Below, one piece after another: positions 22,565 to 37,933 of a stretch of 64,000 bases of DNA. Source of the stretch: Didymodactylos carnosus (Eukaryota; Rotifera; Eurotatoria; Philodinida; Philodinidae); NCBI GenBank assembly GCA_905250885.1, contig CAJNOQ010000037.1, forward strand, positions 29,261 to 93,260, written 5' to 3'. Below the pieces are notes generated by a model, which saw only the letters and a list, made by a program, of their open reading frames with translations, searched no databases and had not been told where the DNA came from. The number at the start of each line of letters is the position of its first letter. The first letter of the stretch is position 1. Made by a program: the position numbers and the translations under genes.

Positions 22565-23902
22565 TAGTGTGTATTCACTTGTATAGTAGAGAAAGTCAAC
22601 AGACACAAGGCATAAAATAATAATTCACGTCACATAGACAGATTATTAATGAGATTGAACGGACAGTTGAGCAGAATGAGACGGACTTGTGAACAGTATA
22701 CCCAAGTCATTCTCTGCGGGGAAAACAAAAAAAAAAATAAATAAAAATAAATTTCTTAGTAGACAATATCATCACATCGGGAAAATTACACATTTTGATA
22801 TGAAACAAATCTAGACAACGATTATATTTACATATGTACGAAAATAAAAAGTAATATTTATTTTTCTTACATAGAGAAACGTGCTTAACTCATCGAAAAC
22901 AATGTATTGTCTTTATTTTAATAATTTTTTTTTTCTTTTTTTTGTTTCTCTATGTGTACACCTTTCTATAACCTTTTATCGATATAAATTATGTTTTTTA
23001 TATCAATTAAATAAAGAAAAAGAAAAATTACCGTTTATAATGACAGACATCTATAATAACAAATTATATTCTAATTATTTCAAGGATAAATAATATATAT
23101 ATAGTTTAACCAGTAAATAGTGCACTGTGTTTTTTTTTTCTTCTCTTTTATATGTGCAAATAACAGTGACTAAAGAGACTATCAACAGATTTTCTTATAT
23201 ACAATGAAGTAGACGATATCAATTGTAATCTTAGTATACTGTTCAAATCAGTTTTTGGATTTTTTTGTTAGTGAACAGAACTGAGTGTTTTTCCCTTGTA
23301 TCAAAAATTTTTCCTCACATTATCCAAAACTAAAAAAATATAAAAATTTTGGAGAAAAATAACGATCTGAAGTATTAAAAATAACAGAATGATAAAAAAA
23401 GATTGAGATTTTTACTTATAAATAGAAGAATTAGAAGATTTGCCAGACATCTGTCATATTTTTAATCTGTTCGATGATACGTTTACCATTAAACAAATAA
23501 TATTTTCATACAATTCGTGGTACATACCTAAATTTGTTTCTTTTTTATTTTTTTTTTCAGTTTATGACATAAATATTAAATTCTGTCTGAGCTTGCATTT
23601 TTTAAAATTTTTTTTTTGTTATCCTAATCAAATGTGTGTGTGTGGGAGGGTAGGTACGCTTCTATATGTAGTATGATTGTACAAAAAAAAATATTTTTTA
23701 TTATTCTCGATGACCAACATATAATTTTTCTTCTTCTTCTCCTTCTTTATATATATTTAGTCTTCTCTTTGCTTTCTATATCATTTCATAGTTTGTTCAA
23801 TTCTAATCTTCAGCACACATACATATACAGGGTTTCTTTTCTCTTTCTCTCGTCTTATTCTATGTTCAAAAATATGATAATGATCATAATAAATAATATG
23901 CA

Positions 23903-23944
<42 letters not shown>

Positions 23945-24990
23945 CTCTCTGTAATATGCAGACCTTAAACTAGTTGCCTGGCAATAATGATGGAAGAAAA
24001 GCAGAAGAAGAAAAAAATTTGGTTCATTTTGACTCATTCAGTTCGGTCATGATGATGATGATGATAATGATGATGTGTGTGTTTTTATTATATTTAATGT
24101 TCAATATTTCTTCTTTTTAGCAGAACAGATGTCTTAATTTTCAATTTATAGAAATTTTTTTTAATATACACATCTATCAAGGCATATTCAAAAGTTGTAC
24201 ATAGAGAACTAGAAAAGAGAGAGAGAGAGAGAGAGAGAAAATCGGGAAGAGGCATACTATGTACACAAAAAAAGAGGAAAAAAATTTTCGATTAAATATC
24301 GAATATGAATGAATATAATATACATAAAACCTCAATCTGTAGTGTAGTGTAATGTAGAGAATATAATTAGGTATATATGGAATAGAGAAGGTGAGAGAGA
24401 GAGAGAGAGAGAAAGAGATGGGAACGGTATATTTACATTTAGGTTTTCTTTTTTATTTAATGTTTACCTATGTTCTTTAGAAAAACAATGAATATAGAAG
24501 ATCAATTATATTATTCGAAAGATAGACGATAGAGTTGTTCGTTTGGGAATAAACGAGTTTAAATTAGTATTTTGTATGTTTATGGAAAACATGTTTTACA
24601 TAAAAATAATATTACAAGAGTAGAATTATATCATTATTCGATATAGTTTTTATATAAAATTTTTATGTATGTTATAGCATTGCTGATCAAGAAGAGATAA
24701 AGAGTTATAGAATGGCATTCATTTCTTTCTAAATTTGATTCTCGTTCATTTAACTAAAAAGTTTAATATCATAAATTTTTTCTATTTTTATTTATAAGTC
24801 AAACAATTAAAATTCGTCCTTAATAAAAATTGTTCACTTTCGTTGAAACAAAAAAAAAGAAAAAATACCGGAATTTTACTTAACATACATTATATGACAT
24901 CATTGTACTACTAACTAGATAGTAACAATATCGAAAGAAAATTGTTGATAGTCCTTGTAGGAAAGGATTCACTCTTTAAAAAAAAAATAT
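20736..24990. other. Gene-poor region with microsatellites
   Basis: No gene is supported; open frames here are low-complexity. Simple repeats: (TA)n with a GATA run 21367-21408, (GA)n 22530-22560, (CT)n 23904-23942, (GAT)n about 24048-24075, (GA)n 24215-24240 and 24391-24413. Long A or T tracts are common. Confidence 0.5.
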
Positions 24991-24994
24991 TTTA

Positions 24995-25622
24995 TTGTCT
25001 AACTGACAATCTTGAATCTTATGGGAATGGTTTTTTTCACGAAAACAAAATTCCAAATTCTAATAAAAATCAAATTTTTACTAAAAATAAGCGATTTTTA
25101 TCATCATTTTTATCTAACAATCGAGAGTCATAACTCACTGAAAATTAATCGAAATGATTTGAAAAAATACTGTCAACATATAATTAATTTTCAATGCTCA
25201 GTATGATTTTGCTATTAAAAATAATCTAAGAATTTTAGCTGTTCTAGAACATTCTCTATTTTCAAAAATTATTAATGTTTTAATAAAACTGTCAGTATCA
25301 TAGTAGAGTTTCCAGAAAAGTTTTTTAGAATTTTTAATTATGCTAGACATTGAAAATGAATTATATGTTGATATATTTTTTTTTCAAAACATTCAGAGCA
25401 ATTTTGAGTGAATTACGACATGGATATTGCTTTTGTGAAACGATTAGTGTTTTCTAACTTATTGACTCTAAATCGATTTAATGTTACGACACTCGATTGT
25501 TAGATAAAAATGATGATAAAAATCGCTTATTTTTAGTAAAACTTGAATTTCACTAGATTTTAGGATGGTTTTTTTTCGTGAAAAAAGTATTGCCATAAGA
25601 TTCAGAATTGTCAACTACACAT
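24995..25622. repeat. Foldback element C
   Basis: Arms of about 130 nt, roughly 24998-25132 and 25488-25622, are inverted copies. Shared blocks are ACTAAAAATAAGCGATTTTT, ATCATCATTTTTATCTAAC, AATCTTATGG and a TTTTTTTCACGAAAA run. The spacer of about 350 nt has no coding sequence. The arms differ by small indels. Non-autonomous inverted-repeat element; no target duplication was assigned. Confidence 0.75.
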
Positions 25623-26619
25623 GTGACATGTATTTTTAAGATTATCTTTGATCAGAATTATGAGATTAAGGCTGTTAAAAAATCCAAACTGCTTCATCTA
25701 AACTATTAAAAATCCAACGTTTCGATTAGCTTCCATTTTGAAGAGGACATTTGAAACTGTTTATTCATAAATAAATAATCAAAAATACGATCATTTCAAT
25801 TTTTGAAGATTCGAACTGGTTTTTCAGAGACCTTGTCAAAACTTGATTAAGAAACGATTTATGAGATATACTTTTAATAAAAATATAGTCTCAGACTTTC
25901 TCTATTCAAATAGCAAAAATTGTAAGTCTTTTTATTGCGTTTTGTTCTCAAGTTATTCAAGAAATATCCACGTCCACTCGATTGTTATATAGATAAGTAG
26001 GTTACAGTTTAAATAAGTTCATAAATAGTGGTAAAAATCAGTACGGCTCTGAAAATTGATAAAACAAACAATCTATACAACAGAATTATCGTTATTATGA
26101 TAAAGTTTTAAGGAAAATAATCACCATCCAATGGATTACTATCGATATGATATTTCTTATCTTGCGGTATGATGTTTCGATCCATAAAACGACAAAAATT
26201 TGCAGATGTTCAATTATAATATAAACAATAATTTCGCATATAATTCTATAAAATTAAAAATTGTTGCTACCTTGTTTCTTTATTACTGACATTGTTAATT
26301 ATCTCTATCCGAATAATATTTTATAAATTATTACCATCATATTCAATAAGAATGACAAAAAAACAAATTTACGTATCACAATATATAAAAAACGAAATAT
26401 TTTTTAAAAAGAATATACATATACAGAATTGTACAAAAAACGTGATAAAAAAAACGGTGAATACTAATAGAATTGAATGAATAACACACCGAAAATCCAC
26501 ATATAAAATAACAAAAATCGGCAACTATTAACAAATTACGGGATCTGCTGCTTGTTAATACGTAAATCGTTCATAAAATCCATCAGGGATATTTACAGAA
26601 ATTAAACAATTTTAATTAT
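25623..26619. other. Intergenic, 3' side of AMPK beta
   Basis: No gene seen. A short motif CTCAAGTTATTCAAGAAATAT (25953-25973) recurs in similar form (TTCTCAAGTTATTCAAAAAA) near 54400, which points to a dispersed repeat. Confidence 0.4.
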
Positions 26620-28561
26620 TTATTTTTCAGTTGGTTTATAAAAACAAGTTGTCACATATTTTTGTTTATAACGAGTGGTAGTAGAAAGTACCATTACTCC
26701 ATCTCTGATCGATAATGCATATAAATGTTTTAACATGACATGATTTGGCTCAGGTAATAAAGCTGGTTCACACTGAAACAGAACACAACGCAAATTTAAA
26801 AATATTTTAACTATTTTAGAATATCTAGGATACGCGTAGGAATGATATAGTTAGTTTAGTTTAAACTTTATTCATTAATGCTATGGTTACAAATTGTACT
26901 CAATTAGGCTACTTAGTATCACACAGAATTATAAGAGTTATTCGAACAATCAATGGCAAAAAGAATGCAGACGTTTTTTTCGTCTATAGCTGATACGTGC
27001 TCGTTGCTTACGTGTGCTGATGTATCTTTATTGAGAATAATGTGTAGTAAATGTGGTGGTAACAATGGTGGTTTATCATGAGGAGAAAATTCATCTTTAT
27101 TTGGTGGTGGCCAAATTTGATCATAAGTACCGGGTGGAGAACGAGCTAGATCCATATCCGTAGCTTAAATAAAGAAATAAAAATCTTGTCAAAGAAGCCC
27201 CATTTGGGGTTTAAATGTGAAACTCCTCCCAATTGTTAATTTTTTAGTTCGTTTTTGTAATCAGTAATTAAAAAATGATGAAACGATGAATGAACTCCGA
27301 TAAAAAAGAAGATCAACCGATAATCAACGGCTTTTTACACGGACTGCGGTTATTGAAATACACGTCGATTCGTCTGGTGGACTAGCGGTAGCCAACAGTT
27401 ATTTCGATAATCGCGGTTAACCGTCAGTTTTCAATAAAAAACGACGACATGGATATGGTCCCTGAGCAAAAAGATAATGACTATGAGCTCTGAAACAGTT
27501 TTAAGGTCATAATAAGAATCTATAAAATCATAAATAAGACCGTGAATGATTTAAAGATCATAAACACATACCGAGAACGATTTTAAGATTATGCATAGGA
27601 GCTCTAAGGTTATAGTTGGGTAGATTGACTTATGAACTGGGGTAGATAAACGTACGATCATAAGCACAGTCATTGTTATTAATTTAATTAAGATTATAAC
27701 TACAAGGGAAGGGGAAGGGAGGAATGAGGTAACCCCGCTAGGATTCTGAGTATGTAACTTAGATTTCTCCTTTCTTCAGAAACTATTCGAAGGAGTTCCA
27801 CAAAAGAGAACTCTAGCATTGCACCCTATTTTCTACTCACATTGAGATTTATTTGTCGAATTTGATGTATTTTGATTTTGATTATTCGTATGGATTGAAT
27901 CTATACGTAAAGCTTCCATCACTTCAAAATCACTTTTTTTAACTGTTATCACATTATTACGACTAGAATGACCATCATCAACAGAAAGCTAAAGTTAAGA
28001 AAGAAAAAATAATAATTCAAAGTCGAGATGAGTGCAACACGTGTAGTAACATAACTCTGACGAGTCGTATTCCCATCGTCCATCAATAATAAATTTATAT
28101 TGATGCTTTCCTTCTGGTAGTTCAACAATGGTAACAAAATCGTTATCACTAAATAGTATAAAAAGAAGTGTATAAACACTCAATTTAACCCATCTCTCAT
28201 ACCTTTTGACCATTTGGACAAGTTCTTTCCAATTTGTAAATGATCCGATTAATTGTGCTTCTTTGTCTTTTGGAGAAGCTGGATAACGAAATACAACAGG
28301 AATTGTTTTTTTTTCTTTTTCACGATTTGAATTACGAGGACGTAGTAACAGACTGGGATCATGGCGAGATAAAATCTGAGCAAGACACATAAACTCACTA
28401 TTATACTATAACATTTGTTCATTTGTTTGAAAACTCACTCTTTCCTCATGTGACTTCGCGTCATCCGCCTCTAATGTAACGTAACGCCCGTCTTCACCAT
28501 CTCGTTCATATCGTGTATATGTATCACTTCGAGTACGACCGGGAGGTTGTTGATTACCCAT
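26620..28561 (-). CDS. PRKAB: AMP-activated protein kinase beta subunit
   Basis: Regulatory/scaffold subunit of the AMPK heterotrimer. It binds glycogen through a CBM48 domain and links the alpha and gamma subunits. Exons on the minus strand: 28561-28439, 28375-28203, 28148 to about 28045, about 27988 (or 27962)-27841, 27163-27012, 26772-26620. It starts MGNQQ, a myristoylation signal as in animal beta subunits. CBM48: VVFRYP, GSFTNW, then LPEGKHQYKFIIDGRW with the sugar-binding Trp residues and Lys in place. Next are VKKSDFEVMEAL and the C-terminal ASC domain: PPLLPPHLLHIILNKDTS, LPEPNHVMLKHLYALSIRDG and RYKQKYVTT. The AATAAA overlapping the stop could serve as poly(A) signal. An acceptor just upstream (CTTCTTCAG near 28582) suggests a 5' UTR intron. 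The exon 3/4 junction could not be placed with a standard donor in frame (see findings). Confidence 0.93.
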
Positions 28562-30020
28562 TAAAGTAGAAAAAGTACCTGAAGAAGGTAAACAGTGGCA
28601 AGTAAATGCAGCCAATATGGTGGATCAATAATAGGCGACTGTTATTAAATAAGATAAGGTGTATCATCAATCTTAACAATGAATCTATTCTTATTTTTAT
28701 TTTTTTAACATATTTCGTTTCATCGTGATGATAATAAATGATAAAAGCAACCAAAAAAAGAAAACAAAATGTCTTTATATATAATATATAACATACACAA
28801 ACAAAACAAAATGCAACTTTATTTTACAAGATTTTGTCTAAAGTTTCTGTTTTTAAACTGCAAGCATAAATTGCAGATACAACGAAACTAAACTGTCCTA
28901 TGCTACAATAAAAACAACATATTCCTTTTCTTTTAGCGAACAAAAGATTAAGATGATCACACAAGCAAAAAAAAATCAAAAAAATATATGTATATGAGCC
29001 TTGAATGAGAACCAAACGAAATTATGATATATGAAAAAACAAAAGCCACGTTGTGCAGGTCTTTGTCTAAATAAATAGACAATTCACATTTTCAGACAAA
29101 AAATAAACGAAAAGGATAGTGTTTTTGAAACTTACCAGAAGAATATGTAAAATTATGATATGAAGGGAACTTAGAAGGGAAAGACCAGCCTTTCCGAACG
29201 TAAAACTGTCCAAAAAATTCAAGTAAAATATCGAAAAAACAACTGTTGTTTTTCGAACTCTATCTTGCAAACGTTTAATCACTTTCAAAACAACTGTTAA
29301 AGAAAAAAAAGGGATGTTTAGTCCTTCCTATTTATGCTACGAATACGTTCACAAAAACAAATTTTATGAAAGTTTATCATTTGTGACGCTCGACTATTTC
29401 ACTGTTGTTGGCGTTTTTCTTGCACAAAAAACTTCGGTGTTTCTTTTCTATTGTAAACACAAAAGTCACATTTAAGTAGCAAAAAGAGAATAACACAATG
29501 TACAGATGTAGATAGAACTAGAATAGAACAAAACAAAAAAACACCTTATATATGTATATGTGTATATATATATATATATGTGTGTGTATGTGTCACAAGA
29601 AAGAAAAGAAAAAAAAATCAACAGCAAAATTCATCATTACACAAAGACAAAAACATTTTACCCAAATAAAAAGAATATAAAGAACAAAAAAGAAAAACAA
29701 CGGCGAAATTTTTGTTTTTTTTTCTCTATCTTTTTGTTCAGAAACAAAGTGGTTGTAACAGATGAGCAGAAAAGAAATGATAACAGGTGATGTGTGACCA
29801 AAGGTTTTTTAAATGGTATAAAAGGAAGAAACGATAGAATAAACCCAGAAAAAAAAGAGTTTCTTCTTTTATAGAAACGAAAAAGAGAAAACTCCAATAC
29901 AAGATAAATAATAGTCACTTTTGTGGCGGAGTTGGAAGGATTGGATGATCAAGGGTCGTTTTCATCATTCTTGGGATTACAAAAGGAGGAAAAGGATATT
30001 ACATACAAAATGATATTTTT
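28562..30020. other. Region between AMPK beta and TFIIIC90
   Basis: No coding sequence supported. It should hold the AMPK beta promoter and 5' leader (both genes run on the minus strand) and the 3' end of the TFIIIC90-like gene. A short (TATG/TG)n run lies around 29548-29592. Confidence 0.5.
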
Positions 30021-33000
30021 CTATCCACAAAATGTACATGTGAATCCTCCGAGAATCTTGGTTAATGTAGTTAATTGAAATTCGTCTGTTGTTCCATCGG
30101 TTATATAGAAATTACATAATGTACATCGTTTTGCGCGATCTTGAACATAAATAGGTAAAAATGTTTTATTACAACGTTGAAATTCGTGTCCATTCGTACA
30201 GCTCAAATCAAAAAATGTTCGAATTAAAAGTTGACCATTACAGATAGGACACTGTAAATATTTCACATCACATGTTTGGACATTGACTAATGATGAATAC
30301 TGGCCAGATGTAGTCGACGGTACGACAGCCGTTCCATTAGCAGCTGCTGTTGTTGGACTCGATGTCATATTCGGATTAGCCATAGCTAAAATAAGAAAAA
30401 AAGGTATTCGATTAAAATTATATTTCAAATGATATAACTTTGTCTTAGCTTTTTGATTTTCCTTTATTAAAAATTCTAATTTGAGAACATACCTAGAAGT
30501 GTTCCAAATTGTTGATTAATACTTGTATTCGTTCCGCCTGTTGAATTTTGTTGATTTGCCTGTAATTGTTGTGTGGAATATTGCAATAGTTGTTCACACC
30601 AGTATAATATTGATTTTTCTATGGGTGTTAACTGTTGTAAATAACCTTCAGCATTTTTTTGCACAAAATCATACAACTTTTTAATTAAATCAATTGATAT
30701 CATTTGGGCAAATACGTCAGCTAAAACCGATAGAATAAAGATACTGTTTCGTTTTCATAATAGTTCATTTTAGTTTTTATTTACCTAGAAACAGCATATA
30801 CGGTGCTTGTCTTAGACCGTTTCCCACGCCACTGTTATGATAAGACAGTAACAGTCGACATAATGAATGTACTTTTTTTAATAATGAAACCGATGCTTGA
30901 TCAGCACAATCTGCCACAGACATAATTAGATCAGTTAATGCATTCGATTTATCCGAATAGAGTAGAACACGTAGAGCTGCCAAAACATCGTTCAAACGAA
31001 ATGATGGTAATGGATTTGATAGGAAGAATGTGATGGTGGACGAAACATCTTTAAGAGAATAAACACTCAATGTTAATATTGCTTCTGAACGTTTCATTGT
31101 GATTACAGTACAATGAGTGGGTGTTATCCCAGCTGCCTGACAATCATTACCTAAATTAAAGAAAAGAAAGTTAACAGAAAGCTTTTTTTTGCACTATCCA
31201 AGTTAATATTGTAAAAGCTAAGAATGTATTGTTTATTTCATTCTATACTTTTCCTGCTTCTACTTGTAGAATAATAACGATAACAAGAAAAAGTTATATC
31301 AGATAGATTAACAGAAAATAGAGAGTATACAAGCTACTATTTGATCGTATACTAGATATTTTAATTAAAAAAGTTAAATTTTGTATGACTTCTTGTCTAC
31401 CACTACCTACCATTTGGTGTCAGTTGACAGTATTGTTCAAACCTTGTTGCCTGTTGTCCATGGTGTTGATGTTGTGTTTCTTGTAAAATAGTTTGTCGAT
31501 GGATATAACCATCTCTACATATTAAAAATAGATCTTGTTGATCATTTAAGAAATGTGTTAGAACTGATGAATTTAAAGCATATTCATTAACAGTTTTTAT
31601 TGTAAATTGTGAACAGGAAGAATTATATCCAGTTGATGTTATATTAAGAGTGGCGATAACAATCGAGTCCATTTGGGCAAAAAATAATTTATATTCACCA
31701 TGTTGTTGATACAAGGCAATATGATGAATACGAGCACCATTTGACACTAAATGTGGAGACTCTTGTTTTGTGTAAGCTAACAATGGAGCAGATTCATTTC
31801 CAGTGAGAGATATTGATATTAGACTAACATGGCCGTGTGACGAACCCAAGGCTATAATGAAAATATAATAGATAAGATACGATTCTTCTATAATAGTTGA
31901 ATCTCTACATACCTAGTATACCGGCTGTATCTGATAGTGATAGCCATGCCATGGCTGATATTGAATTATGGCTTGTTGGCGGTAGTGATTGTTGTTGTTG
32001 AAGAGCAGATAGTGATGATGTTTTGTTCGAATAATGATTTCCGTTGAGAGTCGGAGGTGAATGAGAGTTTGACATTTTTTGCTTTCCTCCCGAAGATTGT
32101 TGTTGTGAATTGTTATTATTGTTACAGTTTGTTTCTGTGGCATTTGGTTCGAGAAGTGCTGCATAAGTTAGAGTTAAATTATTCGTTTGTTGTTGTTCGG
32201 ATAATTGCCAAATAGCTACATGACCAGATTCCAAACCACAAAATAGTAGAACGAAACGAGATGGTGAATCACGACGTAACACAGATGACCAACCCAAGCA
32301 TGATGGAACTAAAGCATAGGTAAGAATTCAGATATTCAAATCATATCTAATTTTAAAACTAGTTATGTCGGTCATCATCTCCTTCTCATCAATATATCAA
32401 TCTGGAAAAGAGTAGGACTCTGTGCGGACATATCACAAGGTTATTTCAAGAGTGAGAGTGCCGTAAGATAAGGAAGGCGTTTTTACTTTTCAATTTTTTC
32501 CCATCTTAGGCTTTCGTCATCTATTATCAATCAGAGAAGAGTACGGATCCATTGGTTTCCTCTTAGCTACAGATTCGACTCTGTGTCAGGGGTTCATAGT
32601 TACAAAAAACGATGGCATATAAACAAAGAGTCTCCTTTAGTTAGTTTCAAAAACAATATGTTGAAGAACTAAATGTTCCTTAGAATTTAAGGTTCGATAT
32701 GTCCAAAGAAACTATTTAGAGTCTGTTTATTATAAGCTCAGGATTAACAAACCTAAACAAACGCATGTAAGAAATAAAGGAGTCTTTCCTTTGAGGCTTT
32801 AGATTAGACAGAAAAAACAGTTGTTTTTCTCTTTTTCTTAACCGTTCTTTTCTAAAGAAAATTCCTATTGTTTTTTCTCTTTATGTTCTTTGGGAGAAAA
32901 AGCAGACTTTATTCAAGAAAAATCTTGTTACATTTTCTGTTATGTTCTTCCACTAAGAATAGTTGAAAAGAAAAAAGTAAACTTTATATTTTCTTAAAAA

Positions 33001-34398
33001 TCTTTTTCTCGTCCAAATATCGAAAAGCAACATATAAGAGAAAGAAATTCTCTCTGCAGAAAATAATATTCTATTTTTTCCTCTGGTATTTTTTTATTTT
33101 CGTTCTTTTTCTTTTCTTTTTCTTATATTATACATTTATCTGACATCTTTCCAATAATTTCATTTTTTTTTATTGAACAGAGAAGTGATATCACTCTCAA
33201 TTCATTTGCCAAGTGAGTATCCACAATCTGATCGATAGACCTACGTAGTACTAAGCTTATCCATGGTAAAAAGTATAGACAGAAAATCAGTGATATCAGG
33301 TGACTGAAGATTTTAGCTTGATTTTTAACTGTCGTAGTAGCGACAATTTTTTATTCATTATCTATCTGTTCAATTCTCTATTAAAGAATTATAGATCAAT
33401 TACTAATCGAAAAGACACGAAACATTATTAGTTGAAAAATCCAGTCATCGTGGTTGTATTAAACGCAACAGCATTCTTATTGTGGCAAATATTAAAACAA
33501 ATAAAGATACTATAATGTTTGAAAGCCTATCACTTCCAGAACCGGATGAAGATTTTCATAAAAACTAAAACATATGAACACTTATTACCAGATAAATGTC
33601 CATCGCTCAGAATTCAAATCATCTGAAATTAGCATTTTACTGTTATAGAGAGAGTGAACATTGTGCGAACAAAAAACCATCTGAGAAAAGAAAAAGAATA
33701 GAACAGAACAGGAACGCAAACAAAGAAAAAAATACAAGAGGAAAGAATACGTAGAACTGAAAAATGCACAAAAAAAAAACGCTCAAAATTTTTTTGTGCA
33801 TGGATGTGTCCCACAAAGATCTGTCACAGCTTTATTCATTCAGAAAAAGTTTGATGAGAGGTACGTATCTAAGCTCATAAATCTTACCTAATAGTGCTTC
33901 TTCATCTCGTGATAATCCTTGTGTTGAATTTGTCGTTGTTGTTCCATTTGTAGTTGTTTGTGAAGACGTGGAGGGTTTTGTCAATGATGTCGTTCTTCCA
34001 TTTCTCTCATCTAATTGTGATCTCCATCTTTTACTTACATTAAATAATACCACGGGGGATTCTTGATTTGCATCACATATCACTAGTTGACCGGTTGATG
34101 ATGCAACAGCTAACAATCTTGCACCATCCGGCCGTAAAGAATCTGGACAAAATAAAGCTAATGGTGTGTATGTATAATATCGTAAATCATCTTGTTCCAA
34201 ATGTTGATCGAGTTGAAACCATGAAACGGTGAATAATTGAACTTTCCGCGATGAATGACCGCTAAATGTGAGCAGCGTAAAACCGGTTGACGAAGCTATA
34301 GCAAAACGACTCCAATCCGAACATGATATTGCGCCATCTTTCAGGGAATCAGATGTTTGAAAATGTTGCTCTTCTAACAGAGAGCAATCAAAACTCAT
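30021..34398 (-). CDS. GTF3C4: TFIIIC 90-kDa subunit-like (GTF3C4-type)
   Basis: Component of RNA polymerase III factor TFIIIC, with an N-terminal WD40-type propeller and a C-terminal zinc domain. Exons on the minus strand: 34398-33888, 32308-31913, 31851-31411, 31150-30785, 30720-30493, 30385-30021. Lengths sum to 2307 nt (768 aa; human GTF3C4 is about 820 aa). The N-terminus reads GAISCSDWSRFAIASSTGF, the usual propeller opening of this family. Exon 2 continues LLFCGLESGHVAIWQ and exon 3 has GSSHGHVSLISI. The C-terminus has CPICNGQL, SCTNGHEFQRC, CTLCNFYI and a final CTFCG, matching the paired zinc ribbons of the zf-TFIIIC domain. Low-complexity Gln/Asn/Ser insertions occur in exon 2. Intron 1 is 1.58 kb; the others are short. 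The ATG at 34398 is a true ATG opening the frame. Confidence 0.87.
32309..33887 (-). other. Long first intron of the TFIIIC90-like gene
   Basis: A 1.58-kb intron against under about 330 nt for the gene's other introns. It is AT-rich with pyrimidine/purine runs (for example TTTTTCTTTTCTTTTTC near 33110), and no coding sequence or clear inverted repeat was seen. Confidence 0.6.
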
Positions 34399-35984
34399 TG
34401 TTCATTACCTAAAATATTAAGAGGTGATAAACAAAGATAAAGTTAACCTGTCTAAAATTCTAAAGAAAAAGAAACTAATGCTAGTAACAACTAACCATAT
34501 AAAATCATTTGATATAAAAATGTATTTTCCTAGAATTGCAGCTGATGCTTGATCATTACGAAAATTACTAATTTCCTTTCAAACTGAATAGATCCGACTG
34601 CATTTGAAAATTCGTTTATTTAAAAAAAAACGCATTTCTGATAACACATAAAAAAGTTGTTCTTTTACCGAATTACCTTGTACACCTTGGGAGAAATAGA
34701 GTCGGCTTATCCTTTTTTTGCTTATCTGGGAATCCCAAAAATCAGATTGCGATAAACATTTTTTTCGCTGCACTGCCCCACGATCAACAGAAAGCACAAA
34801 AGCATGCCAAAACGCACGAATATTTACCTTTCAACGGAAAGAAAAAAATCGAAAAAATCAACGTTTCTTTTCTTTTTCTAACTCTCAAATTTTTTGTATA
34901 TTTGCTTTCTTGTAGTAGATAATCAAAAAAGAAGGATAACAATAAGAATAACCAATTGAAAAACAATGCAACAAACTCTGTGCTAACACATTGTTAAATA
35001 ATCACCAATAAATATTTCGATTAAAATACAAATAGATATGAAAAGCATAGTTATGTAGTTATGAATCTTTAAAAAAATTCTCGGTTTGCAACGAATCGAT
35101 GACGAAAGGACGAAAAAAAAGAAAAAATATTTTCATTTTCATCTTTTTCTTTCTTTCCACATTCATAACTGCTCATCTTTTGATATAAAAACCTCCAAAA
35201 TGTAAATTTCAAATACGTTTGATTAAATACAATCATGTATCATAGAGTCTTGAATATCTCTTAGTTCAAAAACTTCTGTACTAGTTTTCTAAAAACTCAG
35301 CAGTTCTCAATAGATGGCGGTTTTAGCCGTGTATAACTTCATGAACTGAATAGATTTGTGCTGTTGTTAGATAAGAGTTGATTAACGACACTAAATGACA
35401 ACGATTTCATGGAGATTGTTAGAAATCAGTTGTGAGATCAATGCAGACAACATTTGGACACGTATATAGCAGCACTATCGCTGGCTTTTATAAAGAAAAG
35501 TAGCCATCTGAAACAACATGATGTCTTTCTTTGAATCTTTTGAAGCATTTTTAGTTTATGAAATTAAAATCATACATCTTTTCCGATTTCTGTCTGTGAA
35601 TTATTCGTGCCTATTGATGTCACACTGCTGCAAAAAACATCTTTGATGGCGGTTAGCATACGATCACTATCGCTCTATTGTAACATCATCATCCTTCTAC
35701 AACGAGGAATAGATAAATATACAATTATTTTTTGTTTTTTCGTGATTTTTGGATTTTAAACTATTGTGTCATTTGCACTCGTGGACTACTGTGTTGAACG
35801 ACACTCAGTCATACAAAGTTTTCTTTTTTTTCTGAGTAATTACTCAACTTTTTTTGCTTACGTGGCCAGGTATGCTGCCACGCGTTCAAACAACTTTACT
35901 ATATTAGTCGCGTTTATGTTTTAGATTTGCTCAGCTCCGAATTCTTAGTTCTCACACACATTCGTATACGTTAAGCAATCAATT
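34399..35984. other. Divergent promoter region, TFIIIC90 (-) and Arf1 (+)
   Basis: 1.6 kb between two start codons facing away from each other. No coding sequence is supported. It must hold both promoters and 5' leaders. No TATA box could be chosen with confidence. Confidence 0.5.

Positions 35985-37933
<1,949 letters not shown>

Noticed and set aside
23630-23660. Telomere-like TGTGTGGGAGGG run
   Set aside because: It is a single short G-rich run with no tandem array.
23634-24037. Frames encoding Ser/Leu or Arg/Glu runs
   Set aside because: These are translations of the CT/GA microsatellite.
29560-29918. Lys/Phe-rich open frames on both strands
   Set aside because: They come from A- and T-rich low-complexity sequence.
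34579-34915. Short frames in the TFIIIC90/Arf1 promoter region
   Set aside because: No splice context or protein-like pattern; both strands are open only by chance.
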